A stretch of 64,000 bases of DNA, taken from positions 37,659,587 through 37,723,586 of the forward strand of contig CAMGYJ010000007.1 in the NCBI GenBank assembly GCA_946122785.1, given 5' to 3'. The number at the start of each line of letters is the position of its first letter. Position 1 is the stretch's first letter. The notes under the pieces are model-generated. The model saw only the letters and a list, made by a program, of their open reading frames with translations, made no database searches and was not told the DNA's origin. The translations under genes were made by a program, and so were the position numbers. The stretch is from Linum tenue. Its lineage: Eukaryota > Streptophyta > Magnoliopsida > Malpighiales > Linaceae. Below, in pieces: positions 20,804-32,207 of the stretch.

Positions 20804-22014
20804 TCAAGTCGCCGATGGGCTGACCCCATCAATAATCATCGCCCCCTTGGCATTCATCTCATCCCGTTGCGCATGCTGCGTCTTGGCTAACGGATTTGTT
20901 TGCGTCGAGTCCGGAGGTTTGTCCTTGATCTCGTTCTCCGCTATATGTGCGATCATGGGAGCTTGAAAGTCAGCCTTGCTCGACTGTAGCTGCCTTGCTT
21001 CATTCGCAGGCCCCCCCGCAGCATTGGATTCAACCCCAGTCTCAAATATCGTAGCATTTGACAAGTGTTGGGTCTGCATTGGTCTAGAGTTCTGGATTTC
21101 ACCCGAGGCCTGTGAGGAATTGTGGGTTAGTGTCCCCCTTTCTGCTGTCGGCCAAGTCGGGCTCGACCCCGAATCTTTTTTCCCCTTGTAATTCCCAGGA
21201 TTTACGCTGTAGATTTTCTCTTTATCATTATTCCCATTGGCAACTGCCTCCGCTACCCGACTTGGTCAAGGGCTCGTCTCCCTGTCCCCTTCCTCTTGTA
21301 GTACGTCGAACCGGGAACCGCTTGCATGGGATGCTTGGGTTTTGTGCCCATGATGGACATTGGTATCCCCCTTATCAGTCCGCGTTAATGGCTCTTTGCG
21401 AGGTGGCCTTGACTTGCGTTTTGCAATCATCCATTCCCCATAAATAGCATCTGTTGGCCTTGTCTCTTTCACCGTTTCTTCAGCTGTTTTCTCCTCCTCC
21501 ATCGGTGCATGCGTCTTCGTGCATGGGCAATAGCCATGTTCGGAATATGTGCCACAGTTTAAACAGATTCTTTCCAAGCCTTCATATTGAATGAAATACT
21601 TCTTCCCATGAATTGTGAACTGTGAGAGGAGAGGTTGAGTAAGATCGACCTGGACACAAACACGGGCATAGTCGCTGCGTGCCTTAGTCCGAGTTGCACC
21701 ATCGATGCGGATAGGTTTCCCCATTCTGCGCCCTATCCTCATCACCGCATCATGGTGGAAGAAGTGGATAGGGAGATCCAGTAGGCGTGCCCAGGCCACC
21801 GTAGATGATATTTCATGGCCGTGGGGGTCAAAGTGCACCAAATAGAGAGGTCAATCCATGGAGAGCAGAAGATCGAAATCGAGCCACCAAACTCTTGCGA
21901 AATACCAATCAACAGCCAAAACCACCTAGACACCGACCACAATCCGACCAACGACCACGCAACATTCAGACAGCAAGGGGAGATCGGAAGGGGAAATGTA
22001 AGAAATGGCTTCAC
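20804..22014 (-). pseudogene. LINE ORF1 remnant (DUF4283 and CCHC-like)
   Basis: The main frame from 21841 reads STVAWARLLDLPIHFFHHDA, then ARVCVQVDLTQPLL and YEGLERICLNCGTYSEHGYC. This is the DUF4283-zinc-knuckle layout of plant LINE ORF1 proteins. The frame continues past a single TGA at 21266-21268 to a stop at 20804. Upstream, 21842-22014 holds more of the domain in a shifted frame. The tail is rich in polar residues, as usual for ORF1. No endonuclease or reverse transcriptase follows. Confidence 0.7.
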
Positions 22015-23741
22015 CTAAAAAAATGAAACCACCAGCCCCGGAACATCAACCACCAAAGCAGAGCACCACGAGCCTCCCAAGCTGCCAACTCCGTATCCCA
22101 AGAAGAGCAAGCCCCGAACAAGAACCCCAATCAACGAACGAAGAGCATAAAGCTCAACAAGAGCAAAAGGTGAAAACTTGAAGGCCATATCGGCTGGAAA
22201 AGGAAAACACGCTTGCAATCCGAAGAAAAATCACCTAGAACGTAGCTAGGAGCAGCAAGAGCATGAAAGGAAAGGAAAACAACAAAAAACAGGGGACTTA
22301 AAGCTGCCGCCGGCGGTGGTTTGTTCATGTTGGAGAGCAATTCAATTAATCCATCATTGCTCAAAATTGAAATTGGACCAAATACAGGTTTCAGGTTTGA
22401 TCGGACTCCTCGACTTCATTTTCCCTTTCTTTCAGATGCAATTCAATACAGAGACCGGACCACCGGGAGATGCTAGGCGGATGCAAGCTAAGCCCCAACT
22501 TTATTATCCAAGCCAATGCACACAACACAACAGTTGCGACAAATCAAAAGGACAAAAAATGATGGTCGAGGCTGACTACTGGACTAGAGCGGTTTTGTTT
22601 GCTTGCTACCTTTTTTTCACCGGAAAAGACCAACGCAACGCAATGAAATGGAAAAGGCAGGCAGAGGGGAATGCGCGTGCGTCTGCCGTGCGTGGTATTT
22701 TTGGAGTGTTTCTGAAGCCAGCCTGTAGGCTAGCTCAGTAGCCGTTCAGCTTACACCGCCAGAGAGGAAAATCCCAAACCAATTTTCGGATTAATTGCCA
22801 TATCATTCACTTAACGGTCAAAATAGGATAATTGATTTGAACCATAGGGTAACAAATAATGCAACGCAAATACAAAATCAGCCAACGCCATAGCAATAAA
22901 TAATTAAATAAAAATTAGATAATTAATAAATTTAGTGATAAAAAATGTTATTTAACCCCAACTATTAATAAAATAGAGAAAGCAAGCGAACAAGTCAGAG
23001 AGAATCAATCCAATCCAATGCCATTACATAGAAAAGCATCCCATATTGATAGCAGCCGTCAGAGTCAGACCAGACCAGACAAATAAAGGAAACCTTTTTA
23101 CGCCAATAATTAACTTCTACATGTCAAATATTTCCCCCGGTAAATAGTATTTCATTTTCATCCCATTTAACAAACTAGATTGTAAATTCATTAATTAATA
23201 CCTCAAAACTCAAAAGCAAGCAATAAATACAACTGCCAAAAAAACACAGTGCAGACACCCAGCGGTGGACTCATCACTTCAGATAGCGATAGAAAGAAAG
23301 AGCCATTGAGATTTGAGATTGAGTTCCCACTTAGGGAGGGAAGATATATTCATTTTCTTCTTATGCTAGAGTAGAGATTCTCTCGTACAATTATACAACC
23401 CCTAGATAATTAATTAATTAATTGATTATTCAAAACCAGCCCATTAGATTTACAATTTCTTTTGATGATAAATAATTAAGCTAATACATTACAAATTAAT
23501 TAACTTTATATGTAATGTAATGCTGCAGCAGCATTGGAAAGTAAACTAGAATATGTGCAGTTAAATTGCCCCTAAAATAAAAATTAAAAAACAACAAAAG
23601 CATATAATATATAGTTAATTAATTAATTGCAGGAGTAGGCACTTCACTAATTGTTAAATTAAATAATCAAAATTACGTGAACCCCAACCTCCTCTTCTTC
23701 CAGAAACTCACCTCCGGATCCAGCTTCTCGCCGGCTCGGAT
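22015..23741. other. LINE 5-prime flank and gene downstream region
   Basis: 22015-22320 may be the 5-prime end of the LINE. From about 22750 the DNA is very AT-rich with TTAATTAATT runs (23410-23430, 23610-23630), as expected for untranslated and intergenic DNA downstream of the minus-strand gene that stops at 23742. No coding region or RNA gene is seen. Confidence 0.4.
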
Positions 23742-24704
23742 TTACACCTCGTCAGCACAACCGGCCGCCGCGGCGACGTTGCACTCTCGGCGTACTCCCC
23801 CCACTTTCTCTTCTTCCTCTTCAAGCTTCGTTGCGGCTGTTGTTATTTCTATGACCACCGACTCCACAGAGCCTTCGAAATCCTTGAAAACCCCCAACCT
23901 GGTCTCTTCGATTTCCGGATCCAGCCTCGATTCCTTGTCGGATTCCTCCTCGAAAGAAGAAGACTCCCTCTTCGATGTCAGGCTCGAGTCTTGCTCCGTG
24001 CTCTGTTTCCGCTCCTCCGTTTCTTCCTCGCTCCCGACCGGCGACCCCCAAAACCGGCTCGCCAGAGACGACGACCCCCAAAACCGGCTCGCCAGAGACG
24101 ACGACCTGTACGGCGCAGATCTGCTCCGAATCAGTAGCAGCGCGTTCCTCGGCGGCGAATTCACCGGCGATGAACAGGCGAACACCTTGGCGGCGCCCAC
24201 TGACCTCGCCTCCTCTTCCTCCAAGGAGCTTCCCAAATCCGGGTCGTTTCTGTCCTCGCGGATTTCGGACTTCCGGTTTGACCCGACCCGGAAGAACCGG
24301 GTCCACTTGGGCCAGGCCGGGCGGCGGAAGCACCCGCGGCCACGGGGCTTCTTCTTCTTCTTCGTTTTCCCTCGTAGGCTACTACAACTACCGCCGTGGC
24401 AGCAGGAGAAGAAGAGGGCGTCCGGGATCCAGTTGCGGCGCTTGCAATCGGAGCCCCGGAGGCGTTTCTTCTTGGTCTGCCGCCTGACCCGAACCTGACC
24501 CATGCAGGTGACTTTGGGGGAAGAGGGCTCGGGAGCTTCAATAGCGGTGGCTGCGTTCCTCTTCCTCACGAACAAGGGGCTGGAGGGAGACCTGCCGCGG
24601 CTCTTGTTCCCCACATTGCTTCTCAGGAACCTCATCAATGGCGGCGGGTAGTACTTCTCCGCCCGACCCGGACTTGATATGGGTTTGGCGGATATCTTGA
24701 TCAT
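23742..24704 (-). CDS. syringolide-induced protein 14-1-1-like
   Basis: An uninterrupted 320-residue frame. The start at 24704 is chosen because MIKISAKPISSPGRAEKYYP opens the family's conserved N-terminus, followed by PPLMRFLRSN, SPLFVRKRN and EPSSPKVTCMGQVRVRR (about residues 58-75). The ATG 17 codons upstream adds unconserved sequence. The centre is basic (runs of K and R, with a CCHGGSC cysteine patch). The C-terminal third is Ser/Glu-rich and acidic. There is no signal peptide or membrane segment. Family members are plant proteins named from a soybean gene induced by the elicitor syringolide; their biochemical role is not known to me. A 30-bp in-frame duplication gives two copies of SSLASRFWGS. 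Confidence 0.8.
   Translation of the reverse strand: MIKISAKPISSPGRAEKYYPPPLMRFLRSNVGNKSRGRSPSSPLFVRKRNAATAIEAPEPSSPKVTCMGQVRVRRQTKKKRLRGSDCKRRNWIPDALFFSCCHGGSCSSLRGKTKKKKKPRGRGCFRRPAWPKWTRFFRVGSNRKSEIREDRNDPDLGSSLEEEEARSVGAAKVFACSSPVNSPPRNALLLIRSRSAPYRSSSLASRFWGSSSLASRFWGSPVGSEEETEERKQSTEQDSSLTSKRESSSFEEESDKESRLDPEIEETRLGVFKDFEGSVESVVIEITTAATKLEEEEEKVGGVRRECNVAAAAGCADEV
24042..24101 (-). repeat. 30-bp in-frame tandem duplication inside the 14-1-1-like gene
   Basis: The unit CGACCCCCAAAACCGGCTCG plus ten further bases occurs at about 24042 and again at 24072, identical except at the first base. It encodes a repeated SSLASRFWGS. Confidence 0.9.
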
Positions 24705-24979
24705 GGTTTTTGGGCTCTTTTTGTACCCTGCTTCCGAGCTCTTATTGCGCTGCAACAGATTGGATTTTCAGCCTTCGGCTGAAAGCTTGGCGGTGGAGGG
24801 ATGGAAGAGGGAAGAACGGAGGAGAAGGAAGGAAGGGGATAAGAGTGGTGCGCTGCTTGGTTTTTATTGATTACTACCTTTTTTTTCTTTTATTTACTTT
24901 TCATTTCATTTGTGGTTTTGTTGGTTTTGGTTAATTTGGTTGGAGGTGGGTCGGGATGAGATCTCTGTATTAAGTTACT

Positions 24980-24990
<11 letters not shown>

Positions 24991-25027
<37 letters not shown>

Positions 25028-25036
25028 GTTGTTGTT
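24991..25036. repeat. ATT trinucleotide microsatellite in the gene's upstream region
   Basis: About 12-14 TTA/ATT units follow a T-run and continue into GTT repeats. They lie some 290 bases upstream of the 14-1-1-like start codon, so length changes could affect that promoter. Confidence 0.9.
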
Positions 25037-25333
25037 GTAATATTTTGTATGCACGGATGGATGGATGGCGGGCTCTGAATCCGACTACCCCCAGCTGTAG
25101 TGTCTATAGTCTATACTCTATACCCTCTGAGATTATTGTTATCTTATTTGTATTTATTATTACTACAAGAGTATCTACGATTATTTGTGGTAAATTTCAA
25201 AGTAATGTTATATTACTCGTTCATAACTTACATTCACTATATATCAAGCAATAACATTTTAGTTAATAATGACCAAAGGTAAGATAGTCTAACGGTAAAG
25301 CTGCCGCAACAGTAAAGGCTTGGGAGTTGCAGA

Positions 25334-26062
25334 TAGGGGTGGGCAACGGGAAACGGATATTTGGGTATACCCGTGCCCGTCCCGTTTTTTAAGGGTTACG
25401 GGTAGCCCGTCCCGTTTTTTAAGGGTTACGGGTACCCATATTACCCGTAATATTATGAACGGATGGGACTTGGGATTGTACATTCCTAATATGGGTACCT
25501 GCGTCCTGCGGGTTACTCGCAAATACCCGTTTGGGTAATGTGGGTACCCGTTTACCCATTTGCGAACTCTAATCCATATAAAGGGAATGTCCACTTCGCC
25601 ACAAAGATGAAACTTTTCTTAGTAAAGAAACAAAGAACGCTATGTGAACATAATACTTGTAGACTCCCTTTTGTTAAATGAAACTTCTTATTTGATAATT
25701 TGGTGCTTAGAATGATTTATTTCTATGTGTTGTGATTGTTCATGATTTGTGTTGAATGAAACTTCTTATTTGATAATTTGGTGCTTAGAATGATTTTTTC
25801 TATGCGTTGTGATTGTTCATGATTTGTGTTTTGTGATTGTTAAGCAAGTACAAGTTAAGTTTAAACTTTTGTTAAAATTTGAGTGGTTTAAACTTTGGGT
25901 ATTTATGGGTAGTATGGGTACCCGTTATCCATCCCGTACGGGTAATGGGTACTCGTTTCCCATATGGGTTTGGGATATGGGATGGACTTTGGCCTCCAAA
26001 TGGGACTGGGTACCCGTTTAAAACGGGACGGGTATCCCGTCCCGTCCCGTTGCCCACCCCTA
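25334..26062. mobile_element. non-autonomous hAT element, 729 bp
   Basis: Perfect 18-bp terminal inverted repeats TAGGGGTGGGCAACGGGA, flanked by the exact 8-bp duplication GTTGCAGA (25326-25333 and 26063-26070). Both features are diagnostic of hAT transposons. The subterminal 150-200 bases at each end are dense in GGGTACCCGT and ACGGGTA motifs on both strands, which are likely transposase-binding sites. The core has no transposase frame. It inserted between the A and B boxes of a SINE. Confidence 0.93.
25677..25830. repeat. 78-bp tandem duplication in the hAT core
   Basis: ATGAAACTTCTTATTTGATA starts at about 25677 and again 78 bases later, with few differences. It is part of the AT-rich core of the element. 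Confidence 0.85.
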
Positions 26063-26253
26063 GTTGCAGATCCCAGGTTCGAATCCAAGCGAGGCCCGTT
26101 GGTGTTCCCGGAGGTACAAGGCTGCTGGGGGCGAAGCCCCGTTGGTGTCAAATTAAATGCAGGTGGCCCCCAGGTTTAGTAGGACCCGCTGTCACAAAGT
26201 GGCACGTGGGGCTGAGGTTCCTGGGTATAAAAAAAAAACATTAATTAATAATG

Positions 26254-27273
26254 CACAAATGGGTCGAACTAATTTGTTGATGCAGGTTGTCTATCCAAAC
26301 CCGAGATCGACTAAATGTGTCAATGTGATGGACCTGATTAACTTTAACGTCTATGAGAAACTCCACCAAATTTCAAGAAAGATTTATTTGGACTTGCCAC
26401 AAATTCTAGTATAACAAACTCATTATTAATTTATCTAACCGCTTGTGAGTTGATTGTTTTCCTTTCTCCCTAAATGAAGTGTAATAAATTTATTGAGAGT
26501 TAGTATGAGTTCCATTTTTCATTTTATTTTTAAATAATACTAGAAAATTGTATGAAATTTGGAGATCGGAAGAAAAGACTCCAACTTATGTTTTTCACTT
26601 TTTTTAAAAGAAGTAGTAAGATATAAAGTTAATTTAATGAGATGCTTAATAGTAGGGGTGAGCAGTGGGTGGTCTTTTGCGGATTTGGATTGGTTTGGAA
26701 CCACTCCCTACGTGAGATGTTTTCCTAAAACGACTCACACTCACTCATTCATGTACCTGTGGGTGAGTTGGGTGGGTTTAATACATACATTCTAAAAATT
26801 TCATTGAATTCATATTGTTCTAAAATCGTAAGAAAAAAACTTTCAAACTAAATAACATTTAAACCATAAATCAGATGCATCATTTGGCTTACAATATAAC
26901 CATTAGTAATTGTCCACAATTCATAAAAAAAATATTCAACTAATAAACATGGTCTAAGTCTAATGATAACAAAATAAAAAATAAAGATGAGGTACCTCAT
27001 AAACCTAGCTAATTGTCCAAGTCTTTAGCCATAATCACTCACCAAATACTCTTGAAATGAACAATAGAATAAACCCAATTAGTATGCAAACGAGAACAGT
27101 TAACAAATAATCATAGAAGGAAGTGAACATATGATATAGATTTCTAGCATCGAAAACAAATTAGACTTTGCAACTATCTTCAATAATCATAACTTTGAGA
27201 AGATATTCATTGAAAATTGGGAAGAAAGGCTATATAAAGATTAGAGAAGAACTTTTTATCGAAATGGGGGGAG
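26254..27273. other. AT-rich intergenic DNA
   Basis: No gene found. A lone hAT-like end TAGGGGTGAGCAGTGGGT is present near 26653 but no inverted partner is visible. Confidence 0.4.
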
Positions 27274-28614
27274 TGACGCAGTTCTAACAACACTCCCAAT
27301 TGAAGGCCAACTGGAGCCTCAATTGGAGTAGTATAGAGCAAGTATTTTTCGAATAATCAAACTAGGGCGATTTATATGTATACTTACTATAGCAAACCAC
27401 AATCATCTACTGGTAGAAATGTTGTTTTAAGCTATTGAACTAGGTTGAATTCAAGGAAGAAAGCTTCACTCGGATGATTATCCCCCTATTCCCGTGTTGA
27501 GTCGATGATGTGATACTTTATCGTGATTTGCATATTATATATACCGTTAAAAGATCAAAGCTAATTAGGAGTCCCTATTAGAGTTGTCCTAACTTGCCTA
27601 ATTGCATTGGAGAGACGTACCGAACTACCTGATTAGGCAATTAGGGCAACCAAATCAACTCCATCGGGTGAAGACCCAGAACGAAGGAAAGAAACCAATC
27701 ACCCTTGTTAACGATGATTGAATAGTGCCCCAAATTATGCTAAGGAGACATTCTCTCTCATAGGTCAATTAGCCCCGAAATTGAGGGAATTGATAAAGGT
27801 CTCTCAATTATCATTATAAATACGCAATCAATATATAGTCAAACATGTCAATCACAAAATAGAGTTCACAATCATCATCTACAATATCCTAGACTAAGGT
27901 TCACATCATCTAAGTGAGATGAGAATTACACCATAACTAGAGAAAGAACTACAACTAAAGAGAAGGAAAGCCCCATGGAATGATTATTTTCTTTCTTCTT
28001 CCTAGTTGCTTGGGATGGCGTTGAAGATGAAATCTGACCTCTTTTTATCTTGGATTGGTCAAATTCCTATCCAATTTTTTTGTTCGTCGCTTTCTTTCTA
28101 GATTGCAGAAGAAGATCTAAATCTCTCTCGAAAAATCTCCTCTGCTTTGGAAATCTACTCATTCTCATATTTATACCCGACAGTGCACATTTCACTGTCT
28201 GCCGTCATGCCCATGATGTGTGCAGTGAAACCATGATCTTAGCGCAAAAAGCGCTATTTCACTTACACCCTTCATGGTTTTGTTGTATTCTTCACATCAT
28301 ACACACGTGATCCATGTAATGCGTACAAGAAGTCCAAATGCTACTGGAAATTTGCGTTCTTCACAGTTTTGTTATAATCTTCATGGTCTATCGTCCGTCA
28401 CCCATGAACCGTGATCCATGAAATTTCCAGCACTTTTCCCCATTTTCTCTCCCTTTCGTCTGACTTTCGATCCTTTTGCTTATTTCACCTGCTAGAGCCT
28501 TAACTATTCTAAAACAAGATAAAACATAGAGTAAAATAACTCCAAGGACGATGCTATACAAGTCAAATGACAAAGTCAAAGGGGGTAAAAACATGTATAG
28601 AATGGCTTGAATCA
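27274..28614 (-). mobile_element. 3-prime LTR of the outermost Athila-like element
   Basis: The plus-strand start TGACGCAGTTCTAACAACAC parallels TGACACGCTAAAACACAACA at 10381. The other end TTGAATCA at 28614 abuts a polypurine-type stretch (AACTTCCCCATACTTAG on plus) and a decayed TTTGCTCG-TCCC-CAGACAAA hairpin. U3 holds imperfect palindromes around TTTCACTGTC and CAGTGAAACC (28190-28240). It is older than the elements nested in its body, as its motifs are more diverged. Confidence 0.7.
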
Positions 28615-29572
28615 AACTTCCCCATACTTAGTCATTTGCTCGTCCCCAGACAAACATAACTCACAATAGTGCAACATGCAAGAAACTCACAATAGTATGC
28701 ACTATAGCTTTTTGGTAGCACCTCTAGGACAATCAAAGACGAGAAAATGTTACGTCCATCTCTATGTGACAACACACTCTCAAATGAGGACATTGTCGAC
28801 TAAAGAGGTCTAGACACTTGACTTGTGCACTAGGGGACTCTCAAGAAAACATGTGAAAATCAATGAATTCCATGGTGGTTCTTCTACTTTTTTTCAAAAG
28901 AGGTCTCATACTTTGAGCCTCAACTTAACTTTGACGAACATGGCACCACATTTGCATTTGCAAGACAAGGGTTCGATCGCGGGGCGAGAGCGGAAGCAAC
29001 ATTCACTTCCCTTTTCATGTGTGGAAAATGATGGTTAAGAGGATGGAAGGGTTTAGGTAGGTTAAGCATTGCAGATGGTAAGTCTGGTTCTCTCAAGCAC
29101 CAATTCCCGACCTGCACTCTCGTCTAGACGATAGACGAGTTGCCACACATGCGAGATATTCAGAAGAAGCGTCTCTTAACTCTACAAGAAGAAGCATCTA
29201 GCATGAGATTTAACTTCTGAATGAAGTCCGTAAGGAGGAGCGTCCTCAGAGAAACATGGGAAAGGTAGTAGGGTGGAGGTTGGATGCTAGAAAGTTATTC
29301 ATAATTTCTCTAAAAACGCATCCTCAAATGGCACTTCTATCCAAAAGAGAAGCCATTTGATAGGTTAATTAAAATAATATGACTGATCGCCTCTCACATG
29401 AAACACTTTTTCCAAAACTTTTTTCAAAACGCGAGCACCTTTTTCATGACTTTTTGGAGTCCAAAATTGGGGAGAGTCTCAGACTCATGCCCCAACTTCG
29501 ATCATAAATAGTATCAACACAATCAAGAAGTGATGAAAGTAAAGCCACTCATGAACAATAATATCCGTAGCT

Positions 29573-30991
29573 TGACTCGACTCTACTGTCACTCCAGGAA
29601 TTGGCCAAGTGTAACCACTCCCTAAAGCGTAGTATAGCGGGTTTAGGTTTATATGTCAACCCGGGTCCTAGATCTGATGACTACTCAGTGAATTCTTGTT
29701 ATCTAGCAATGAAACTGGATTGCAAGTCTAAACTACCAAACAAACAAAGCAAGTAAACGGTTGTATTCAGGTTAAAGAGGTCACCCGGATATGGTTCCCC
29801 CTAGACTGCAGTTAAGCCGGATTGTAATTACCAAGTTCAGTTTCTATGATAGTTATACTGCGGAAGGTTCTCAAACAGCCTGAAGTCTCGACTAAAGGTC
29901 TTCAGACCCTCTCAATCTGAGTCTCTAGCGGGCGACTAACCTCCACCGGAGTAAACAGATTGAGGCCCTAAGAACAAAACCTCCACTACAGGAATAAATC
30001 CAGTACAGGATAGTGAGTTGGCTCCTCGACTAAAGTCACCAACTCCCTACCTTCAATCAAGGATACTCTGTTAACCTAGGCAGATATTCTCATTCTAGGT
30101 TAAAGCAGAAACAACAGGAATTTGATCAGGATTCAAGTCATTCAATCATAAAACCTCAATCGAATATAATCAATCACAGAATCAGTACTTGGGTTCATAC
30201 AATCAAAGCCTAACATACAAATCTAGGGTTCTCCATACCCAGATGAATAGGAGAACTACTCCATGGAGAAGAAAGCAAAAGCAGACACAGACAGGTAATA
30301 TATACTGCGAAGGACGGATTCCGGCTCCTGGACGTTGATCGGCACTTCTCCAAGCTCAAACTGGCCTCCAAAGGTGTTGAAGACCAACCTAGAGCACTTG
30401 GGAGCTCTTGCTCGTCACTCTCTCTCTCTAGAAACTGATCTCTCTCTCTAAAACTCGGCACCAAAATGAATTGTGAATGAATGTTGGCCTTCTTCTTCCT
30501 TTAATAAGCTGCCTGGTCGCGATACCCGGTCGAAATACCCGATCGGGTATTTTGGATTTCGACCGGGTATTATTAAACTAACCGTTTTATTTAAGGGGAA
30601 AATCCCCGGTCTGTCCTCATAATCCCCGACCGGGTATTTAAGGCATTTGCCCGGGCCCCCTTCTGTTTCTCAGACGCCAAAAAGAGAATTCCCCGGCCTC
30701 TTCAGAAATATACCCGGTCGGGTATTTTCGGCCTCCAGCCCCCGGCCTCTTCAGAAATATACCCGGCCGGGTATTTTCGGTTATGGCCGGGTATTTTCGG
30801 CCTCCAGCCCACTTCAGTCCTCGTTTGCTCCTTTCGACCTGAATCTCGTTCCTTCGCCTTGATTCCAACGCCGGGTCCTGAAATATGACATAAACACACA
30901 ACCTCGCGTGAAATCGGCTTAAAACCCGAGAATCAACCTTTCAAACGGCTCAAGAATAGGAGTGAAAATACGTGTAATTATCGGTTTATCA
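29573..30991 (-). repeat. 3-prime LTR of the gag-protease element
   Basis: 1419 bp. In sense it begins TGATAAACCG at 30991. U3 (about 30520-30800) holds several AAATACCCG/CGGGTATTT palindromes, and the GA-rich leader is at 30370-30500. The TATA site is altered to TTATTAAAG (the 5-prime LTR keeps CTTATAAAAG). By hand count it differs from the other LTR at roughly 17 substitutions over about 1.29 kb, plus one large deletion in the other copy. Confidence 0.92.
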
Positions 30992-31032
30992 AACTCCCCC
31001 ACACTTAACCGTTTGCTTGTCCCCAAGCAAAC
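30992..31032 (-). other. polypurine tract and hairpin
   Basis: The minus strand TTAAGTGTGGGGGAGTT touches the LTR. GTTTGCTTG-TCCC-CAAGCAAAC (31011-31032) forms a perfect 9-bp stem, identical to the one at 11898-11919. Confidence 0.8.
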
Positions 31033-31788
31033 CTAACTCAAACCAATGCAACTCTCCAAACCTCTATAGCAACAAACAACCCAGATCTTAGGCAGAGGAT
31101 TTCCTAGATCATTTAGCAACTTACGAGGTCAACCGACGCACAAGTCGTCCCCTAACTTCTTCGGCGAGAGCACTAATATCGAGTCGGCATCATGGCAAAT
31201 AGTGAACAGAGGACAAATGAATCGTGGATGAAGAGATTCTCAAAAACAAAAGATCATGGACTCACATTTTTTTCTAGGTGCTCAACTTTCTTCTTGAAGA
31301 TGGTTGGAACCCCCCTTTTTTCGTTTTGCTTGTTTTTCTGTCATTTTTTTCTTTTCTTTTCTTTTCAAGGGTCCCAACCTGCTCTTACTGGCCATGCCAG
31401 GAGCGGATGTCTCGAGCCTCGTGCGGGGGAAAGCCATGCAAGGGGGCTGGAGGTAGTAGGTGGAAATTGGGAACGAATTCCCGTCTCCCCTTACACACTT
31501 TCGCCCTATTCGCAAGGGAGACGTTTATTTTGAAGCACATTTCTGAGCACCTGTTATTCTCAAAACATGATACAAGAGTCCATGACAGGCAGAGAATCCA
31601 CAACACCACACAATTCAAGAGTCCTAAGATCACTAATTCACTCAATCAACCAACTCAATATGAAGAAGAAATGAGACTTCTTAAATGCATCAACATCCTC
31701 CATAGTGCTACACTACCTCCCTAGGTTGCATATTACTATAAAGACTATCAATTCAAAGCATACTGAGCAGGCAATTGCAAGGAAACAC

Positions 31789-31843
31789 GTACTTGGAGCC
31801 CTCAAATTTCAAAAATTTGGACAGTGGACTAGGCTCCAAGTAC
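31789..31843 (-). other. conserved two-part stem-loop, best copy
   Basis: A perfect 12-bp outer stem GTACTTGGAGCC/GGCTCCAAGTAC encloses CAAATTT-CAA-AAATTTG (31803-31819). The 13332-13379 and 45909-45952 copies carry different inner-stem bases that still pair. Confidence 0.75.
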
Positions 31844-31876
31844 ACAAACAGATCTAATGCAGTCAAAAGATAAACA

Positions 31877-31892
31877 CCCCCCCACACTTAAG
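31877..31892 (-). other. internal polypurine tract
   Basis: Minus-strand CTTAAGTGTGGGGGGG, about 890 bases upstream of the 3-prime tract and nearly the same sequence. Confidence 0.6.
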
Positions 31893-32143
31893 ATCGACAT
31901 TTCCCTCAATGGACAAGAGGGAAGGATAAGGGGAACGATGTTACCAGTATGCACGGACTGCAGGAGACTGGAAACGGACCAGTCGGGGCAAGCACAACCA
32001 AAGGGGAACAGAAGAGCTCAAACACAATATGTTAGGTTCAATGGTCAGCCCAATAAAATATCATCCAAACCAAAAGAAAACAAACCAAACCCAAACCGGG
32101 TTACAATCCGACTCAAAAACTCAAGAAAGAAAACCAAACCGTG

Positions 32144-32161
32144 GTGGGGTTTCCTCCCCAC
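32144..32161 (-). other. ORF-end hairpin GTGGGG-AGGAAA-CCCCAC
   Basis: Perfect 6-bp stem beside AAGAAGCGCTT and some 50 bases downstream of the gag-protease stop codon on the minus strand. Confidence 0.7.
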
Positions 32162-32207
32162 AAGCGCTTCTTTACCGTCGTATTAGCTGGACGCCCATGG
32201 TGGATAC

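Larger units (their letters stand above)
25272..26237 (+). mobile_element. tRNA-derived SINE, split by a hAT element
   Basis: The left part has an A-box-like TAGTCTAACGG (25285-25295). The right part has a B box GGTTCGAATCC (26075-26085), and the SINE ends TATAAAAAAAAAA. Removing the hAT insert and one 8-bp duplication leaves a unit of about 230 bp. Its flanks ACATTTTAGTTAATAATG (25254-25271) and ACATTAATTAATAATG (26238-26253) are an imperfect target duplication. It belongs to a different SINE family from 19548-19656. Confidence 0.75.
31033..32143 (-). other. 3-prime untranslated region of the gag-protease element
   Basis: About 1.1 kb without a protein frame worth calling. It contains only the stem-loop at 31789-31843 and the internal polypurine tract at 31877-31892 as recognisable structure. 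Confidence 0.6.

Noticed and set aside
22316..22741. 141-codon plus-strand frame
   Set aside because: No recognisable domain. The position between a LINE relic and AT-rich DNA gives no support.
23677..24498. 273-codon plus-strand frame opposite the 14-1-1-like gene
   Set aside because: Low-complexity serine-rich reading of the antisense strand. The minus frame has the family motifs.
26063..26100. Possible tRNA gene from GGTTCGAATCC
   Set aside because: The A box lies in a separate piece and no cloverleaf can be formed. It is the B box of a SINE.
26653..26670. hAT-like terminus TAGGGGTGAGCAGTGGGT
   Set aside because: No inverted partner or 8-bp duplication seen within reach, so it is not called as an element.
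31192..31724. Frames of 113-148 codons in the 3-prime region of the gag-protease element
   Set aside because: Low-complexity F/S-rich readings on the antisense strand of an untranslated region. No counterpart is open in the sister element.
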